A DNA stretch of 64,000 bases from an uncultured Bacteroidales bacterium (GCA_902776435.1 CACYQB010000005.1:99234-163233), one strand, 5' to 3'. Positions 51,105 to 59,633 are shown, numbered from the stretch's first letter. Made by a program: numbers and translations. The notes: generated by a model from the sequence alone, not told the origin.

Positions 51105-51485
51105 ATGGCAACAAAAAAGAAATTTTATTTGGTGTACCGCGCAGACAACATGGAAACGTTTCTTGATGATAACGCCTTTATATGTGACACCTATGAGGCC
51201 GCAAGAGAAATGTTTGATACCTTGGTGAAAAGTTACATAATTTGGTTCAATGACAACAATAATGACAGCGTTGAATTTGAAGTATATGATGACAACTTTG
51301 ACCGTGCAATATTCAACTCAGTTGAGGCTAAAACAGATAACGTGATTGTTGGAAAAGACGTTGACGCGGTTAGGATTTTGCGTGTTGAAAATACAGAAGA
51401 TGGAAAATATTTCATGGTTTGGATGGATGAACAACCACGTGAAGTAATCACAACAAAAACAAGGGGTAAAAGTTACCTATTCTAA
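51105..51485 (+). CDS. Prophage hypothetical protein
   Basis: 126 residues, acidic, soluble, with no recognised motif. It starts with MATKKKFYLVYRADNMETFL and has alternating short strands and helices (VEFEVYDDNFDRAIF). It is the leftmost rightward gene of the prophage, with its own -7 element and a CCCACC/GGTGGG hairpin (51493-51518) after its stop, so it forms a single-gene unit. Confidence 0.55.
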   Translation: MATKKKFYLVYRADNMETFLDDNAFICDTYEAAREMFDTLVKSYIIWFNDNNNDSVEFEVYDDNFDRAIFNSVEAKTDNVIVGKDVDAVRILRVENTEDGKYFMVWMDEQPREVITTKTRGKSYLF

Positions 51486-51604
51486 AACAAAACCCACCGT
51501 GTTTCACAACAGGGTGGGAAAAATAACCATTTCTAAAAATGACAAATAATATATTATGACGTGAACTTTTAATTAACCATTCATATATAAATAGTCGGTA
51601 CTTT

Positions 51605-51925
51605 TTAGTTTTTCAAGTCATCATCAACTTTTTTTATATTTCCGTGCAAAATATTGTGGCAGTCATGGCACACTGACATCAAATTGTCAGGGTCAAGTAA
51701 TCTGGCCATCATTTCTTGCTTGCTCAATCCGTAGTCAAACGGTGATAATATATGATGTATGTGTTCAGCTGGTCTTAATCTTCCTTGCTGGGCACATTCC
51801 TCACATATTGGGTGGTGCATTCTGTACCACTTTGCCAATTCACGCCACTGTTTTGTTTGATACAGTGATTGCCTTTGTTTGCGTCTGGCACTTGGTTTGG
51901 GTTTGTTCTTTTTGATGGTAGGCAT
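51605..51925 (-). CDS. HNH endonuclease
   Basis: 106 residues from ATG 51925 (MPTIKKNKPKPSARRKQRQS). CEECAQQGRLRPAEHIHHIL, then CHDCHN, gives the zinc-ribbon Cys pairs and the HIH core of an HNH nuclease. HK97-type phages often carry one near the terminase to help DNA packaging, but here it runs leftward at the prophage edge, in an operon with a nuclease-like gene and a membrane gene. It could instead act in DNA mobility or defence. Confidence 0.85.
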   Translation of the reverse strand: MPTIKKNKPKPSARRKQRQSLYQTKQWRELAKWYRMHHPICEECAQQGRLRPAEHIHHILSPFDYGLSKQEMMARLLDPDNLMSVCHDCHNILHGNIKKVDDDLKN

Positions 51926-51936
51926 AACAATAAATA

Positions 51937-52437
51937 TCACTTGGGTATTATTCCACTGGTACAGGCTTGGGTATATGGCAGGTGGAAATACGGTGTTTTC
52001 ACCTTTTTCTGATGTTCAGCTGGGTTGAACTCATAGTCATTGACATAAAGATTATTGCACCAAACTTGATTCCAATCTATATTATCAAGGTCATAGATGA
52101 AGTATTCCGTATCATGTGACAGTATCACGTACAACAGTTTTTCATCTGGCTTGGTGTCTTCACGCATATCACAGTACTTTGAAACCTTTAACAGGTGATT
52201 GTCATATTTGTCCATATCTTGATTGCTGGTCTTGATTTCCACATTGAATTTACGTGTGTGACCGCTGGCAGTAAACTCAAACCTCATATCACTTGGTGCA
52301 AGCAATGCAGTCTGGGTGAATGTGACATCATACCCATTGAGTATTTGGGTAAATACCTTTTTAGTGTTGTTAAAGTCAATATCTTCTTGCTGGTTGATTC
52401 GTTCTTGTTTGATTTCATGTGCTTGTTGTTTTGTCAT
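51937..52437 (-). CDS. Prophage protein with possible restriction-nuclease-like core
   Basis: 166 residues. A hydrophilic N-terminal helix is followed by MRFEFTASGHTRKFNVEIKT. The strand-turn-strand ending in E-I-K resembles the catalytic core of PD-(D/E)XK nucleases, but the upstream acidic residue cannot be fixed with confidence. A second half has repeated Asp/Tyr/Trp (YFIYDLDNIDWNQVW). Its stop lies 11 bases from the chosen HNH start, so the two are coupled. The function is unknown. Confidence 0.55.
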   Translation of the reverse strand: MTKQQAHEIKQERINQQEDIDFNNTKKVFTQILNGYDVTFTQTALLAPSDMRFEFTASGHTRKFNVEIKTSNQDMDKYDNHLLKVSKYCDMREDTKPDEKLLYVILSHDTEYFIYDLDNIDWNQVWCNNLYVNDYEFNPAEHQKKVKTPYFHLPYTQACTSGIIPK

Positions 52438-52458
52438 AATGTTGTGTGTCTTTGTGTA

Positions 52459-52653
52459 TTATTCCGTGTCCAAGTAACTTGTTTGATGCTCGATGTTGCA
52501 CAGTGTCCCATATTGGGTGATTTGTTCATATCGGTATTGGGATTGCGCCAATTTTTCAAGTCCATCTGTGATTTGGTGTGTCTGGTAGCACAGCCATCCA
52601 AGTACAACAATGATAATAATGTGTAGTGAGTTTTTGATTGTTTTCTGTTTCAT
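52459..52653 (-). CDS. Small single-span membrane protein
   Basis: 64 residues from ATG 52653 (MKQKTIKNSLHIIIIVVLGW). One membrane helix (about 9-25) is followed by a polar tail. It is the first gene of the leftward operon with the nuclease-like and HNH genes. The long start at 52743 was rejected because it would read through the AT-rich motif at 52664-52681. Superinfection exclusion is one possibility, by position only. Confidence 0.55.
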   Translation of the reverse strand: MKQKTIKNSLHIIIIVVLGWLCYQTHQITDGLEKLAQSQYRYEQITQYGTLCNIEHQTSYLDTE

Positions 52654-52663
52654 AGTTTTATTC

Positions 52664-52681
52664 CTTTTATATATAAATAGT
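52664..52681 (-). promoter_or_regulatory. Prophage AT-rich start motif, copy for leftward operon
   Basis: Read on the minus strand, ACTATTTATATATAAAAG lies 10 bases upstream of the ATG at 52653. It matches three rightward copies. Confidence 0.55.
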
Positions 52682-52843
52682 GGACAGGTTGAAAAAATGA
52701 CGGTGCTGGATGAAAAAAAGTGCCAAACCCCTACCGAAAACAATAAATTTTTGAGATAGATTAAGATAAAGCATTTTTCTGGTGCAAAACCGAATCATGT
52801 AGCAAAAAAAGTAGTACCTTTGACAAAAATGATGGTAAAAGCG

Positions 52844-52875
52844 TTTGGTTTTATGACAATATGGTAGTATATTTG
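52844..52875 (+). promoter_or_regulatory. Prophage rightward promoter
   Basis: TTTG (52844-52847), 20 bases, TATATTTG (52868-52875); the best full promoter in the prophage. A second TACCTTTG lies at 52815-52822. Confidence 0.7.
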
Positions 52876-52881
52876 CAACAA

Positions 52882-53086
52882 ACGAAAAACAGCATCAAGG
52901 TTAAAGTCACAGGATGGATTAGGTGACAGAAACCATGAAAGACCGAGAATCCATAGGTCTTACCATCTACAGAGGGCACTGTACAATTAGAGTGTCAGGG
53001 TGGATTATATCTAAAAAAAAATTATAAACAAACACCGTGTGACAGTGTACGGTGGCCCCATAAAGGTTTAATGGCTGTCTGTAATT
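52882..53086 (+). ncRNA. Structured 5' leader (candidate cis-regulatory RNA)
   Basis: About 205 nt of leader holds three hairpins: AAGACC/GGTCTT, extended by ATG/CAT (around 52935-52966); GGCACT/AGTGTC (around 52975-52996); and CACCGT/ACGGTG (around 53033-53054). The first two are flanked by near-identical direct repeats (CAGGATGGATTA and CAGGGTGGATTA). The family is not recognised; it could instead be protein-binding DNA. Confidence 0.35.
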
Positions 53087-53569
53087 ATGATAAAGATATT
53101 ATCAAAAGACGGTGAGGAAATCACCAATGTAGTGAACGAAGTGGTGGACACCACAACGAATGATGAAAAATTAAATGACGTGTATGCTAGGTACAACGCA
53201 CAGTTGGAAATCAGTGAAGCGTTTGAACTCTTTGACGGTAGCGCGATTCATCTGGAAATTCCGTCAAACCAAATGCAAGCAAAGGACATTGAAATCGGTG
53301 AAGACGGATTCTTGGAAGGGCATTTTTATTGTTACTTCAATGTCGCTGGCAAGTACTACAAAGTGACACATACGTTATCCAACTGGAAATACATCACACT
53401 CTATGAGTGGGACAGTGCAGATGACGTTGACAACAAAAAACGGTGTAACACATACTGCCATGACCGTGACCGAAAAGGCAACATGCGGGAAGCGTACCGA
53501 TACAAGTACATCAGCGACACCGAAAAGGACTATGAGTTGTTATACTCAGTGTACCAAAACGTGTATTGA
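53087..53569 (+). CDS. Prophage hypothetical protein
   Basis: 160 residues, soluble. The first part (MIKILSKDGEEITNVVNEVV) is followed by a beta-rich half (GHFYCYFNVAGKYYKVTHTL) and a charged stretch with CNTYCHDRDRKGNMREAYRY. The family is not recognised. It is preceded by the long structured leader, and followed by a terminator that ends its transcript. Confidence 0.55.
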   Translation: MIKILSKDGEEITNVVNEVVDTTTNDEKLNDVYARYNAQLEISEAFELFDGSAIHLEIPSNQMQAKDIEIGEDGFLEGHFYCYFNVAGKYYKVTHTLSNWKYITLYEWDSADDVDNKKRCNTYCHDRDRKGNMREAYRYKYISDTEKDYELLYSVYQNVY

Positions 53570-53577
53570 TTGACAAG

Positions 53578-53611
53578 GGGCAGCATTCCGATTTGGGTGC
53601 TGTCCTTTTTT
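53578..53611 (+). terminator. Intrinsic terminator after the 53.1-kb gene
   Basis: GGGCAGCA pairs with TGCTGTCC (one wobble), followed by TTTTTT. Confidence 0.75.
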
Positions 53612-53615
53612 GTAT

Positions 53616-53623
53616 TACCTTTG
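53616..53623 (+). promoter_or_regulatory. -7 element for the candidate sRNA
   Basis: TACCTTTG, directly after the preceding terminator; no clear -33 partner. Confidence 0.5.
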
Positions 53624-53627
53624 CGGC

Positions 53628-53717
53628 AATCTAATTTTATAAGTTAATCATAACTTGTGAAATTTAGATTGTTAGTATTAGCCATCCTTGCTTGTGATAA
53701 GTAGGGATGGTTTTTTT
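53628..53717 (+). ncRNA. Candidate small RNA or attenuator upstream of the replication-type gene
   Basis: Hairpin 1 (53627-53671) has a long stem: CAATCTAA pairs with TTAGATTG and the inner AAGTT with AACTT, with two wobbles and one bulge. Hairpin 2 (53682-53710) has a 12-bp stem with two wobbles and ends in TTTTTTT (53711-53717). With the -7 element just upstream this makes a compact, self-contained transcript of about 90 nt, 165 bases before the replication-type gene. Confidence 0.5.
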
Positions 53718-53881
53718 GAAAAAATTTCAGCTGGCGTTGAAAAAATCAGATTTGCCCACTATTTATTTAATGTAAAGGTTGAAGTGATTGCAACACTTGG
53801 GGTGGTTTCCACTATCTGTCCACCCCACACAACCTTGATAAAAAGATGGTGGGTGAATAAACAAATAAATCAGATAGTACG

Positions 53882-55300
53882 ATGTTTAATTTTACTTTTA
53901 TGAACAACGCTTTAGTTGATTGTAATCTGAGTGATAAAGAATTCAGATTGCTTTACCTCATTGTGAACAATATGAGCATGAACAACACCAACGAGATTGA
54001 AATGTACAATGGATTTTTGATGGATAAACTGAATATCTGTGAAAGACAGGTGAGACGTTTGACATCAAGTCTGGTGGAAAAAGGATATATCACCAAGGTC
54101 AACACTGGTACAAAGAACAACCGCAATGCCAACGTGTACAGATTGTGTGACACAGTTGAGGACATCAGCGGTGACATAATGTGTGACATCAGCGGTGACA
54201 AAAATGTCCCCCCATATAATACTAGAAAAATAAATAAAAATATCTCTGTATATACTGGTACTAGTACTAGGGGGGACAAAAATGTCCAAGGTGAAGATAC
54301 AATGAATATCTCAGTACAGGTTGAAGATAATACCAATGCATCTGGTAACGAATACAAAGATGGTACATGCGGAGATGATGTTGATACTTCAATTGAAGTT
54401 AAGGATGCTGGTACCACCCCTCAGGTGAAGTTGTCCAAGGATGAAATACGCAAACGCAATGACTATATCTCAGCTGTGTACAAGAAACTAGACACCAAGT
54501 TTGATTTCCTGTACAGTCTCAGGACTTATTCATTATACGTTGATGAGGTTAACACCATTGCAAAGATTATCACCGAGGCACAGGGACACAGTGATTGGTT
54601 CACTTCAAAGCAGTGGGATAAGCTGACATGGTACTGTGAACGGTTCGTGAAGATTACCGAGGTAAAAGACAACTACTTCAACGGTTGTACAAAGAAGAAT
54701 GCGGATGCTGATACTATCTCAGTGTATGGTGACACAGCTGGTAAGTGCAATGATGGTTCAGATGAAAGTACAAATGATAATGGGGGGGTCGCGCCGCAAA
54801 AGTGCAAGCCGTTCAAGCGTGAAGATGCAGTTGCTTGGGCAGAAAAGACCGTGACCAAGTTTAATGACTTCACCAGCTGGGATGACAGCATAATGGCAAA
54901 GTTCACCACCAAGTATGGCAAGGGATGGGATGAGGGCAAAGACCCCAATGCTTGCAGACTCTACAACATTGCAGCATCCGTTGCAAGTGACTATTACTGG
55001 ACATTGGAAAATTCAACGGATAACACCCCAACCCCAACCGAGGAAAATGCAGACCTTGCGCCGTGGGAAACACCGTTCAACTATACATATACATCAGAAA
55101 CCCCACAGGTGGCACATGAGAGCATATCGGAGTTTGAACCCACCAACTACACCACCGATAACGATGAAGCCATCAGCACGAATTTAACGGTGTCTGGTGA
55201 AGTTGAACCCGATGCAGAGGACTATGCGTTTGATGACTATATCAGTATGATGACCACCAACCGTTCAACCCCCAACTACGGCTATGCATATGGTACATAA
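53882..55300 (+). CDS. Replication-initiation-like protein with N-terminal winged helix
   Basis: 472 residues. The N-terminal part (about 10-90) looks like a winged helix: LSDKEFRLLYLIVNNM, ICERQVRRLTSSLVEKGYI, then RNANVYRLCD. A low-complexity Asp/Thr/Asn linker follows, then a domain with VAWAEKTVTKFNDFTSW and KGWDEGKDPNACRLYNIAA that may bind a helicase or DNA. This resembles phage replisome organisers (DnaD-like) but motifs are weak. An ATG at 53900 is an alternative start. An AT-rich motif and a candidate attenuator lie upstream. Confidence 0.6.
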   Translation: MFNFTFMNNALVDCNLSDKEFRLLYLIVNNMSMNNTNEIEMYNGFLMDKLNICERQVRRLTSSLVEKGYITKVNTGTKNNRNANVYRLCDTVEDISGDIMCDISGDKNVPPYNTRKINKNISVYTGTSTRGDKNVQGEDTMNISVQVEDNTNASGNEYKDGTCGDDVDTSIEVKDAGTTPQVKLSKDEIRKRNDYISAVYKKLDTKFDFLYSLRTYSLYVDEVNTIAKIITEAQGHSDWFTSKQWDKLTWYCERFVKITEVKDNYFNGCTKKNADADTISVYGDTAGKCNDGSDESTNDNGGVAPQKCKPFKREDAVAWAEKTVTKFNDFTSWDDSIMAKFTTKYGKGWDEGKDPNACRLYNIAASVASDYYWTLENSTDNTPTPTEENADLAPWETPFNYTYTSETPQVAHESISEFEPTNYTTDNDEAISTNLTVSGEVEPDAEDYAFDDYISMMTTNRSTPNYGYAYGT

Positions 55301-55449
55301 CATCACAAAATATGTTCCAAATGTCATAAAAAGTGTCCGATACGTCACAATCTTGGCTTCATGTGCCCAAATTGTAGTACCTTTTCACAGGATGCCCCTA
55401 TTTATATTTAGACGGACAGAAAACTATAATCATTTAATACATATATATT

Positions 55450-55836
55450 ATGACAAAGACAAAAACAAACCTGAAGATGAGTGCAAGCAATGCACCGATT
55501 TACCCAAGCAAACTTGACGCAATGTTGTACGTAGAAAAGAGAGTAGCAAATGACCTCTGCATCCAGACCTATGGTCGTGAATTGGGATGGAACAAAGAAA
55601 TTGAAGCTATCTGTGACCTATGGACACCTGAAGAAATTGTTGACCGAGCAATGACGGCAACCAAGTACTACAATGTGGTGACGGGCAGAATGGAAGAAGC
55701 AGATGAACGGTACACCAAGTTTGATTGGTGGGAACTTATCGATGAAGACACACTCTACACAATAGATGATGATTCGCTATTTTGCAGTTTTGACAATTAC
55801 GTAGAACTGTATAACCTCAATGAATTAGCTGGATAA
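55450..55836 (+). CDS. Prophage hypothetical protein
   Basis: 128 residues, acidic, without membrane segment. APIYPSKLDAMLYVEKRVAN and WTPEEIVDRAMTATKYY are helical, and the C-terminus is Asp/Tyr-rich. The family is not recognised. A TATTTATATTTAGA motif lies 40 bases upstream, and a CCACCAGA/TCTGGTGG terminator follows. Confidence 0.5.
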   Translation: MTKTKTNLKMSASNAPIYPSKLDAMLYVEKRVANDLCIQTYGRELGWNKEIEAICDLWTPEEIVDRAMTATKYYNVVTGRMEEADERYTKFDWWELIDEDTLYTIDDDSLFCSFDNYVELYNLNELAG

Positions 55837-55864
55837 ACGGCAATTCAGTCACCGATACGAAATA

Positions 55865-55900
55865 CCACCAGAGCGACAGGGAGCGTTTCTGGTGGCATTT
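55865..55900 (+). terminator. Intrinsic terminator
   Basis: CCACCAGA (55865-55872), 15-nt loop, TCTGGTGG (55888-55895), then CATTTTG. Confidence 0.7.
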
Positions 55901-56015
55901 TGCATCTTATATAATGCCATTATCATTTAACCGACAACGAGCGACAGGAACACCCCAAAATCAATTTGAAGAAAACACACGATTCCACAACAATACTTGA
56001 TAAAAATGGTGGCAA

Positions 56016-56036
56016 GACTATATTTATATATAAAAG
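56016..56036 (+). promoter_or_regulatory. Prophage AT-rich start motif
   Basis: GACTATATTTATATATAAAA(G) ends 9 bases before the ATG of the NUMOD4-HNH gene. Confidence 0.55.
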
Positions 56037-56045
56037 CAAAGAAAT

Positions 56046-56360
56046 ATGGAAGTACATGAAATCTTCAAACCCATTGATGGGTACAGTGACACTTATGAAG
56101 TGTCAAACACTGGCAAGGTACGGTCAGTGAAGCGTAACAAATTACTCAAGCCACAGACAAACACAAAATGGGAATATCAACAGGTAATGTTGTGGAAAAA
56201 CTGCCATGCAAAACTGCACTACATTCACCGACTGGTAGCAACAGCATTTGTGAATAACCCCAATAATTATCATTACGTAAAGTTTATTGACGGTGACTGC
56301 CACAACTGCAATGCTGACAATCTCTACTGGGCAAAACAAATAAATCCTAAAACAAAGTGA
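56046..56360 (+). CDS. NUMOD4-type HNH endonuclease
   Basis: 104 residues. The N-terminal PIDGYSDTYEVSNTGKVRS is the NUMOD4 DNA-recognition motif. IHRLVATAFVNNP then DGDCHNCNADNLYW is the HNH half (His-Arg start, Asn near the end). These small nucleases are selfish or assist packaging; placed directly ahead of the small terminase gene, it could help genome packaging. A short AT-rich motif precedes it. Confidence 0.88.
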   Translation: MEVHEIFKPIDGYSDTYEVSNTGKVRSVKRNKLLKPQTNTKWEYQQVMLWKNCHAKLHYIHRLVATAFVNNPNNYHYVKFIDGDCHNCNADNLYWAKQINPKTK

Positions 56361-56364
56361 AGTA

Positions 56365-56739
56365 ATGGCAAAGGTAAACAAATACAGCGAATACCGAGAG
56401 GAAACACAACAGTTTATGACCTCAGTTGAAAAGTACCTCAAACAAAAGTATGGCAAGATTGAGTCACAATGGGTGGGTCAGTTGAATATGCTGGCCACAA
56501 ATTATGACCTTTTCATACTTGCCAAAGAACGAGTGGCACAGGATGGTTTAATGATACCCAACCGTTTTGGCACACTTGAAAAACACCCCATGTTAAAGCA
56601 GATTACAGACACCAACCATCAAATTATAAAGATGGTACAGGAGTTTGGACTGTCACCAAATGCAAAAGGAAAAATCAAACAGCCAAAGGACAGCAAAGAT
56701 GAGGATAATGACCTGATTGCGGAATTGCTTAATGACTGA
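56365..56739 (+). CDS. Phage terminase small subunit (P27 family)
   Basis: 124 residues. YREETQQFMTSVEKYLKQKY, NRFGTLEKHPMLKQITDTNH and EFGLSPNAKGKIK match the P27-like family (the HP..L and GLSP blocks). It binds the packaging start and hands DNA to the large terminase. The gene overlaps the large subunit start by 8 bases, which argues for coupling. Confidence 0.87.
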   Translation: MAKVNKYSEYREETQQFMTSVEKYLKQKYGKIESQWVGQLNMLATNYDLFILAKERVAQDGLMIPNRFGTLEKHPMLKQITDTNHQIIKMVQEFGLSPNAKGKIKQPKDSKDEDNDLIAELLND

Positions 56740-58372
56740 TGACTATGGGAAATATAAAGAATATGCCAATGATGTGATTGCTGGCAAAGTGGTAGCTTGT
56801 GAGTACGTGAAAATGGCTTGCAAACGTTATCTGGATTTTTTTGACCGTGATGATATTGACTTCATACCCACAAAAGCAGATAAGGTTGTCAAGTTTATTG
56901 GCAAACTCAAACACTTCACAGGTAGCCATAATGGTAAGCCATTCACGCTGCAACCGTGGCAGAAATTCATTGTTTATTCCCTTTATGGGTTTTATCACAA
57001 GGATGGTTCACGGATGGTCAGAAACGCTTACATTGAAGTTGCACGTAAAAACGGCAAGACAGCATTGGTGGCAGCACTATGTTTGTATCACTTGATATAT
57101 GATGGTGAAGCAAATGCACAGGTGATATTGAGTGCCACAAGTGCAAAGCAAGCCAAAATCTGTTTTGACATGTGCAGCAATTTCCTCAAGCCACTTGACC
57201 CCAAATCAAAGTATTTTAAACGCTACAGGGACAGCATCAAGTTTGATGCAACCACATCTTCATTGCACGTTGTAGCTGCTGATGCTTCACGTCTGGATGG
57301 CTACAATGCTAGTATGTTTGTGTGTGATGAGTTGCACGAATTCAAGGATGGTTCTGTGTTCAATGTACTGCAATCTTCACAGGGTATGAGGGACAACCCA
57401 TTGGCAGTTTGTATCACCACAGCTGGTTTCAACAGGTCAAGTTTCTGTTACAGTATGAGGTCATCAATGGTTGAACTGTTGCACGGCAAAAAACAGGATG
57501 ATTCACAGTTTGCCATTATCTTCACGCTGGACAAAGATGATGACCATGATGATGAAACCAATTGGTGTAAATCTTCACCCAATTTAGGGGTCACGGTGAA
57601 AAAGGAATATTTGAGACAACAGGCACAGCAAGCAAAGAACAACCCAACACTGTTAACCTCATATCTGACCAAATTGCAAAATATATGGCTTAGTAGCAGT
57701 GAAGAATGGATTGCAGCGGATTACATCTTCAAGGCACAACAGCAATGGCAAGTCACAGACTTTGATGAACCATTTGCATACTTGGGTGTTGACCTTGGTA
57801 GTACAAGTGACTTGACGTGTGTGTCGGTGATGATACCCCATGATGACCAATACCATTTCCGCAATTACTACTTCCTACCATCTGAGCAATTATCAGTCAA
57901 CCCCAACCGTGAACTGTACAGGTTATGGCAACAGCAAGGGCATTTGATTGTGACCCCTGGGAATGTCACCGATTATGACAGCATCTTGACAGAAATATTG
58001 AAACTGAATGAACAGGTGCAGATTGTCCAAGTATCTTATGACCAATGGAACGCTACACAGTTTGCAATCAATGCCACTGAGCAAGGAATAAATCTATTGC
58101 CATACAGTATGAGCATTGGCAGTTTGAACAGGCCAACCAAGGAACTTGCAAGGCTGTTGCTGTCTGGTAAAGTTGAAATCTATACCAACCCAATTGACAA
58201 TTTCTGCTTTGAAAATGTGGTCATAAAGCGTGATTTCAATGACAATGAGAGACCCACCAAAGAAACCTATAACAGCAAAATTGACGGTGTATTGGCAATG
58301 GTTATGGCGCTGGGTGGATATTTGACAACTGACCACTATGATAACACCGTAATGGGGTTAAATTTTGGTTAA
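56732..58372 (+). CDS. Phage terminase large subunit
   Basis: 546 residues from ATG 56732 (MTDDYGKYKEYANDVIAGKV). The ATPase has Walker A-like ARKNGKT (about 104-110) and Walker B FVCDE (about 196-200); SATSAKQAK is the coupling region. The nuclease part starts at YLGVDLGSTSDLTCVSV with its first Asp, and a later D (DGVLAMVMALGGYL). Cleavage and packaging of concatemers into heads follows. It is typical of HK97-type (Terminase_1) enzymes. The TTG start at 56717 was rejected. Confidence 0.93.
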   Translation: MTDDYGKYKEYANDVIAGKVVACEYVKMACKRYLDFFDRDDIDFIPTKADKVVKFIGKLKHFTGSHNGKPFTLQPWQKFIVYSLYGFYHKDGSRMVRNAYIEVARKNGKTALVAALCLYHLIYDGEANAQVILSATSAKQAKICFDMCSNFLKPLDPKSKYFKRYRDSIKFDATTSSLHVVAADASRLDGYNASMFVCDELHEFKDGSVFNVLQSSQGMRDNPLAVCITTAGFNRSSFCYSMRSSMVELLHGKKQDDSQFAIIFTLDKDDDHDDETNWCKSSPNLGVTVKKEYLRQQAQQAKNNPTLLTSYLTKLQNIWLSSSEEWIAADYIFKAQQQWQVTDFDEPFAYLGVDLGSTSDLTCVSVMIPHDDQYHFRNYYFLPSEQLSVNPNRELYRLWQQQGHLIVTPGNVTDYDSILTEILKLNEQVQIVQVSYDQWNATQFAINATEQGINLLPYSMSIGSLNRPTKELARLLLSGKVEIYTNPIDNFCFENVVIKRDFNDNERPTKETYNSKIDGVLAMVMALGGYLTTDHYDNTVMGLNFG

Positions 58373-58376
58373 AGCA

Positions 58377-58397
58377 GACTATTTATAATATATCAGG
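58377..58397 (+). promoter_or_regulatory. Prophage AT-rich start motif
   Basis: GACTATTTATAATATATCAG, 16 bases before the portal ATG. Confidence 0.55.
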
Positions 58398-58412
58398 TAA
58401 GTTAATTTGACT

Positions 58413-59633
58413 ATGGGATTTTTTAGGAAAAAGACACAGGAAAAAAGAGAAAATGAACCGTTGCAATATGTGACCCCTTGGGGGGAAGCATTGACATTTG
58501 GCACACTTATCAACCGCTATTCATCAATGAATATCAGTGCTGTGTTTGCAGCAACCAATCTGATTTCAAACACCATTGCAATGTTACCCATCAAGGTTTT
58601 AATCAATGGTGATGAGGGCAAGAACGAAATGAACAACCACCCATTAAACTTGGTGCTGGGTGAACGTGACAATGATAACCTGTTATCACGTTTTAATCTG
58701 ATTAAGATGATTGTGCAGTCGGTCATAATCAAGGGTAATGCATTCTGTTACATACAGAGGGCACAGGATGGTTCTGTTTTGGGTTTGCGTTATCTGGAAG
58801 CGGGTGACGTGACCATCAATTACAACAAACAAAAAGATATGCTGTACTATGATTGCCCGATTATTAGCAAAAAGCACATTGAGCCAATTGATATGCTGCA
58901 CTTTGTACTTCACAGTTATGATGGTATCACAGGTATTAGCATCTTGAGTTATGCAGCACGTACATTGGGTATAACCAACGCATCCGAAAATGCGGCTAAA
59001 TCATTCTTTGAAAACGGCATGAATGTCAATGGACTGTTAAAGGTAAACACACCCATCAACCAAAAACAAAAGGATGAAATAAGACAGTCATGGCAACAGG
59101 CATACAGCGGCAATGGTGGTGGTTTGGCAATCATAAACGGCAATATGGAGTACCAGCAATTGACACTTTCACCTGAAGACAGCCAATTGTTATCTTCACG
59201 TCAATTCAATGTTGCAGACATTGCACGTTTCTTTAACATCAATCCATTACTGCTGGGTGCTGAGAGTGGTGCAACTTATTCTTCATTGGAAATGTTGCAA
59301 AATGCGTTTCTGGTGCATACACTTCAACCATATATTGCCATGATTGAATCAGAGTTTAACCGCAAACTGTTGAAACCATCAGAATCCAATTTGCAGGTCA
59401 TATTGGAAACCAATGACCTTATGAGGATTGACAAACAGTCCCAAGCCAACTATTACAAAACAATGGTTGATGCTGGTATCTTATCACGTAATGAGGTAAG
59501 AAAAGAAATTGGCTACAACGGTTTTGAGGGTGGTGATGAACATACCATTGCATACAGTGACACTGCACAAAACACACTTGAAAATAACGAGGAAAACACA
59601 ACAGATACAGATGATACGGATAACGAGGAATGA
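58413..59633 (+). CDS. Phage portal protein (HK97 family)
   Basis: 406 residues from ATG 58413 (MGFFRKKTQEKRENEPLQYV). VFAATNLISNTIAMLPIKVL, HPLNLVLGERDNDN, KMIVQSVIIKGNAFCYI and the later FNVADIARFFNINPLLLGAE are HK97-type portal landmarks. It forms the DNA gate and the connector base. Its 3' end overlaps the fibre-like gene by 23 bases. Confidence 0.92.
   Translation: MGFFRKKTQEKRENEPLQYVTPWGEALTFGTLINRYSSMNISAVFAATNLISNTIAMLPIKVLINGDEGKNEMNNHPLNLVLGERDNDNLLSRFNLIKMIVQSVIIKGNAFCYIQRAQDGSVLGLRYLEAGDVTINYNKQKDMLYYDCPIISKKHIEPIDMLHFVLHSYDGITGISILSYAARTLGITNASENAAKSFFENGMNVNGLLKVNTPINQKQKDEIRQSWQQAYSGNGGGLAIINGNMEYQQLTLSPEDSQLLSSRQFNVADIARFFNINPLLLGAESGATYSSLEMLQNAFLVHTLQPYIAMIESEFNRKLLKPSESNLQVILETNDLMRIDKQSQANYYKTMVDAGILSRNEVRKEIGYNGFEGGDEHTIAYSDTAQNTLENNEENTTDTDDTDNEE

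Larger units (their letters stand above)
52654..53086. other. 433-bp divergent control region of the prophage
   Basis: Contains the leftward AT-rich motif (52664-52681), two rightward promoter elements (52815-52822 and 52844-52875) and a hairpin-rich leader. No repressor-type gene is located here. Confidence 0.6.
53570..53881. other. 312-bp region with terminator, candidate sRNA and regulatory motif
   Basis: Holds the terminator at 53578-53611, the promoter at 53616-53623, the candidate RNA at 53628-53717 and an AT-rich CACTATTTATTTAA motif at 53758-53771. No gene is supported. Confidence 0.6.

Noticed and set aside
59509-59610. Early start of the fibre-like gene
   Set aside because: It would overlap the portal gene by 125 bases and encodes a Thr/Lys/Ile-rich tract that is the portal tail in another frame.
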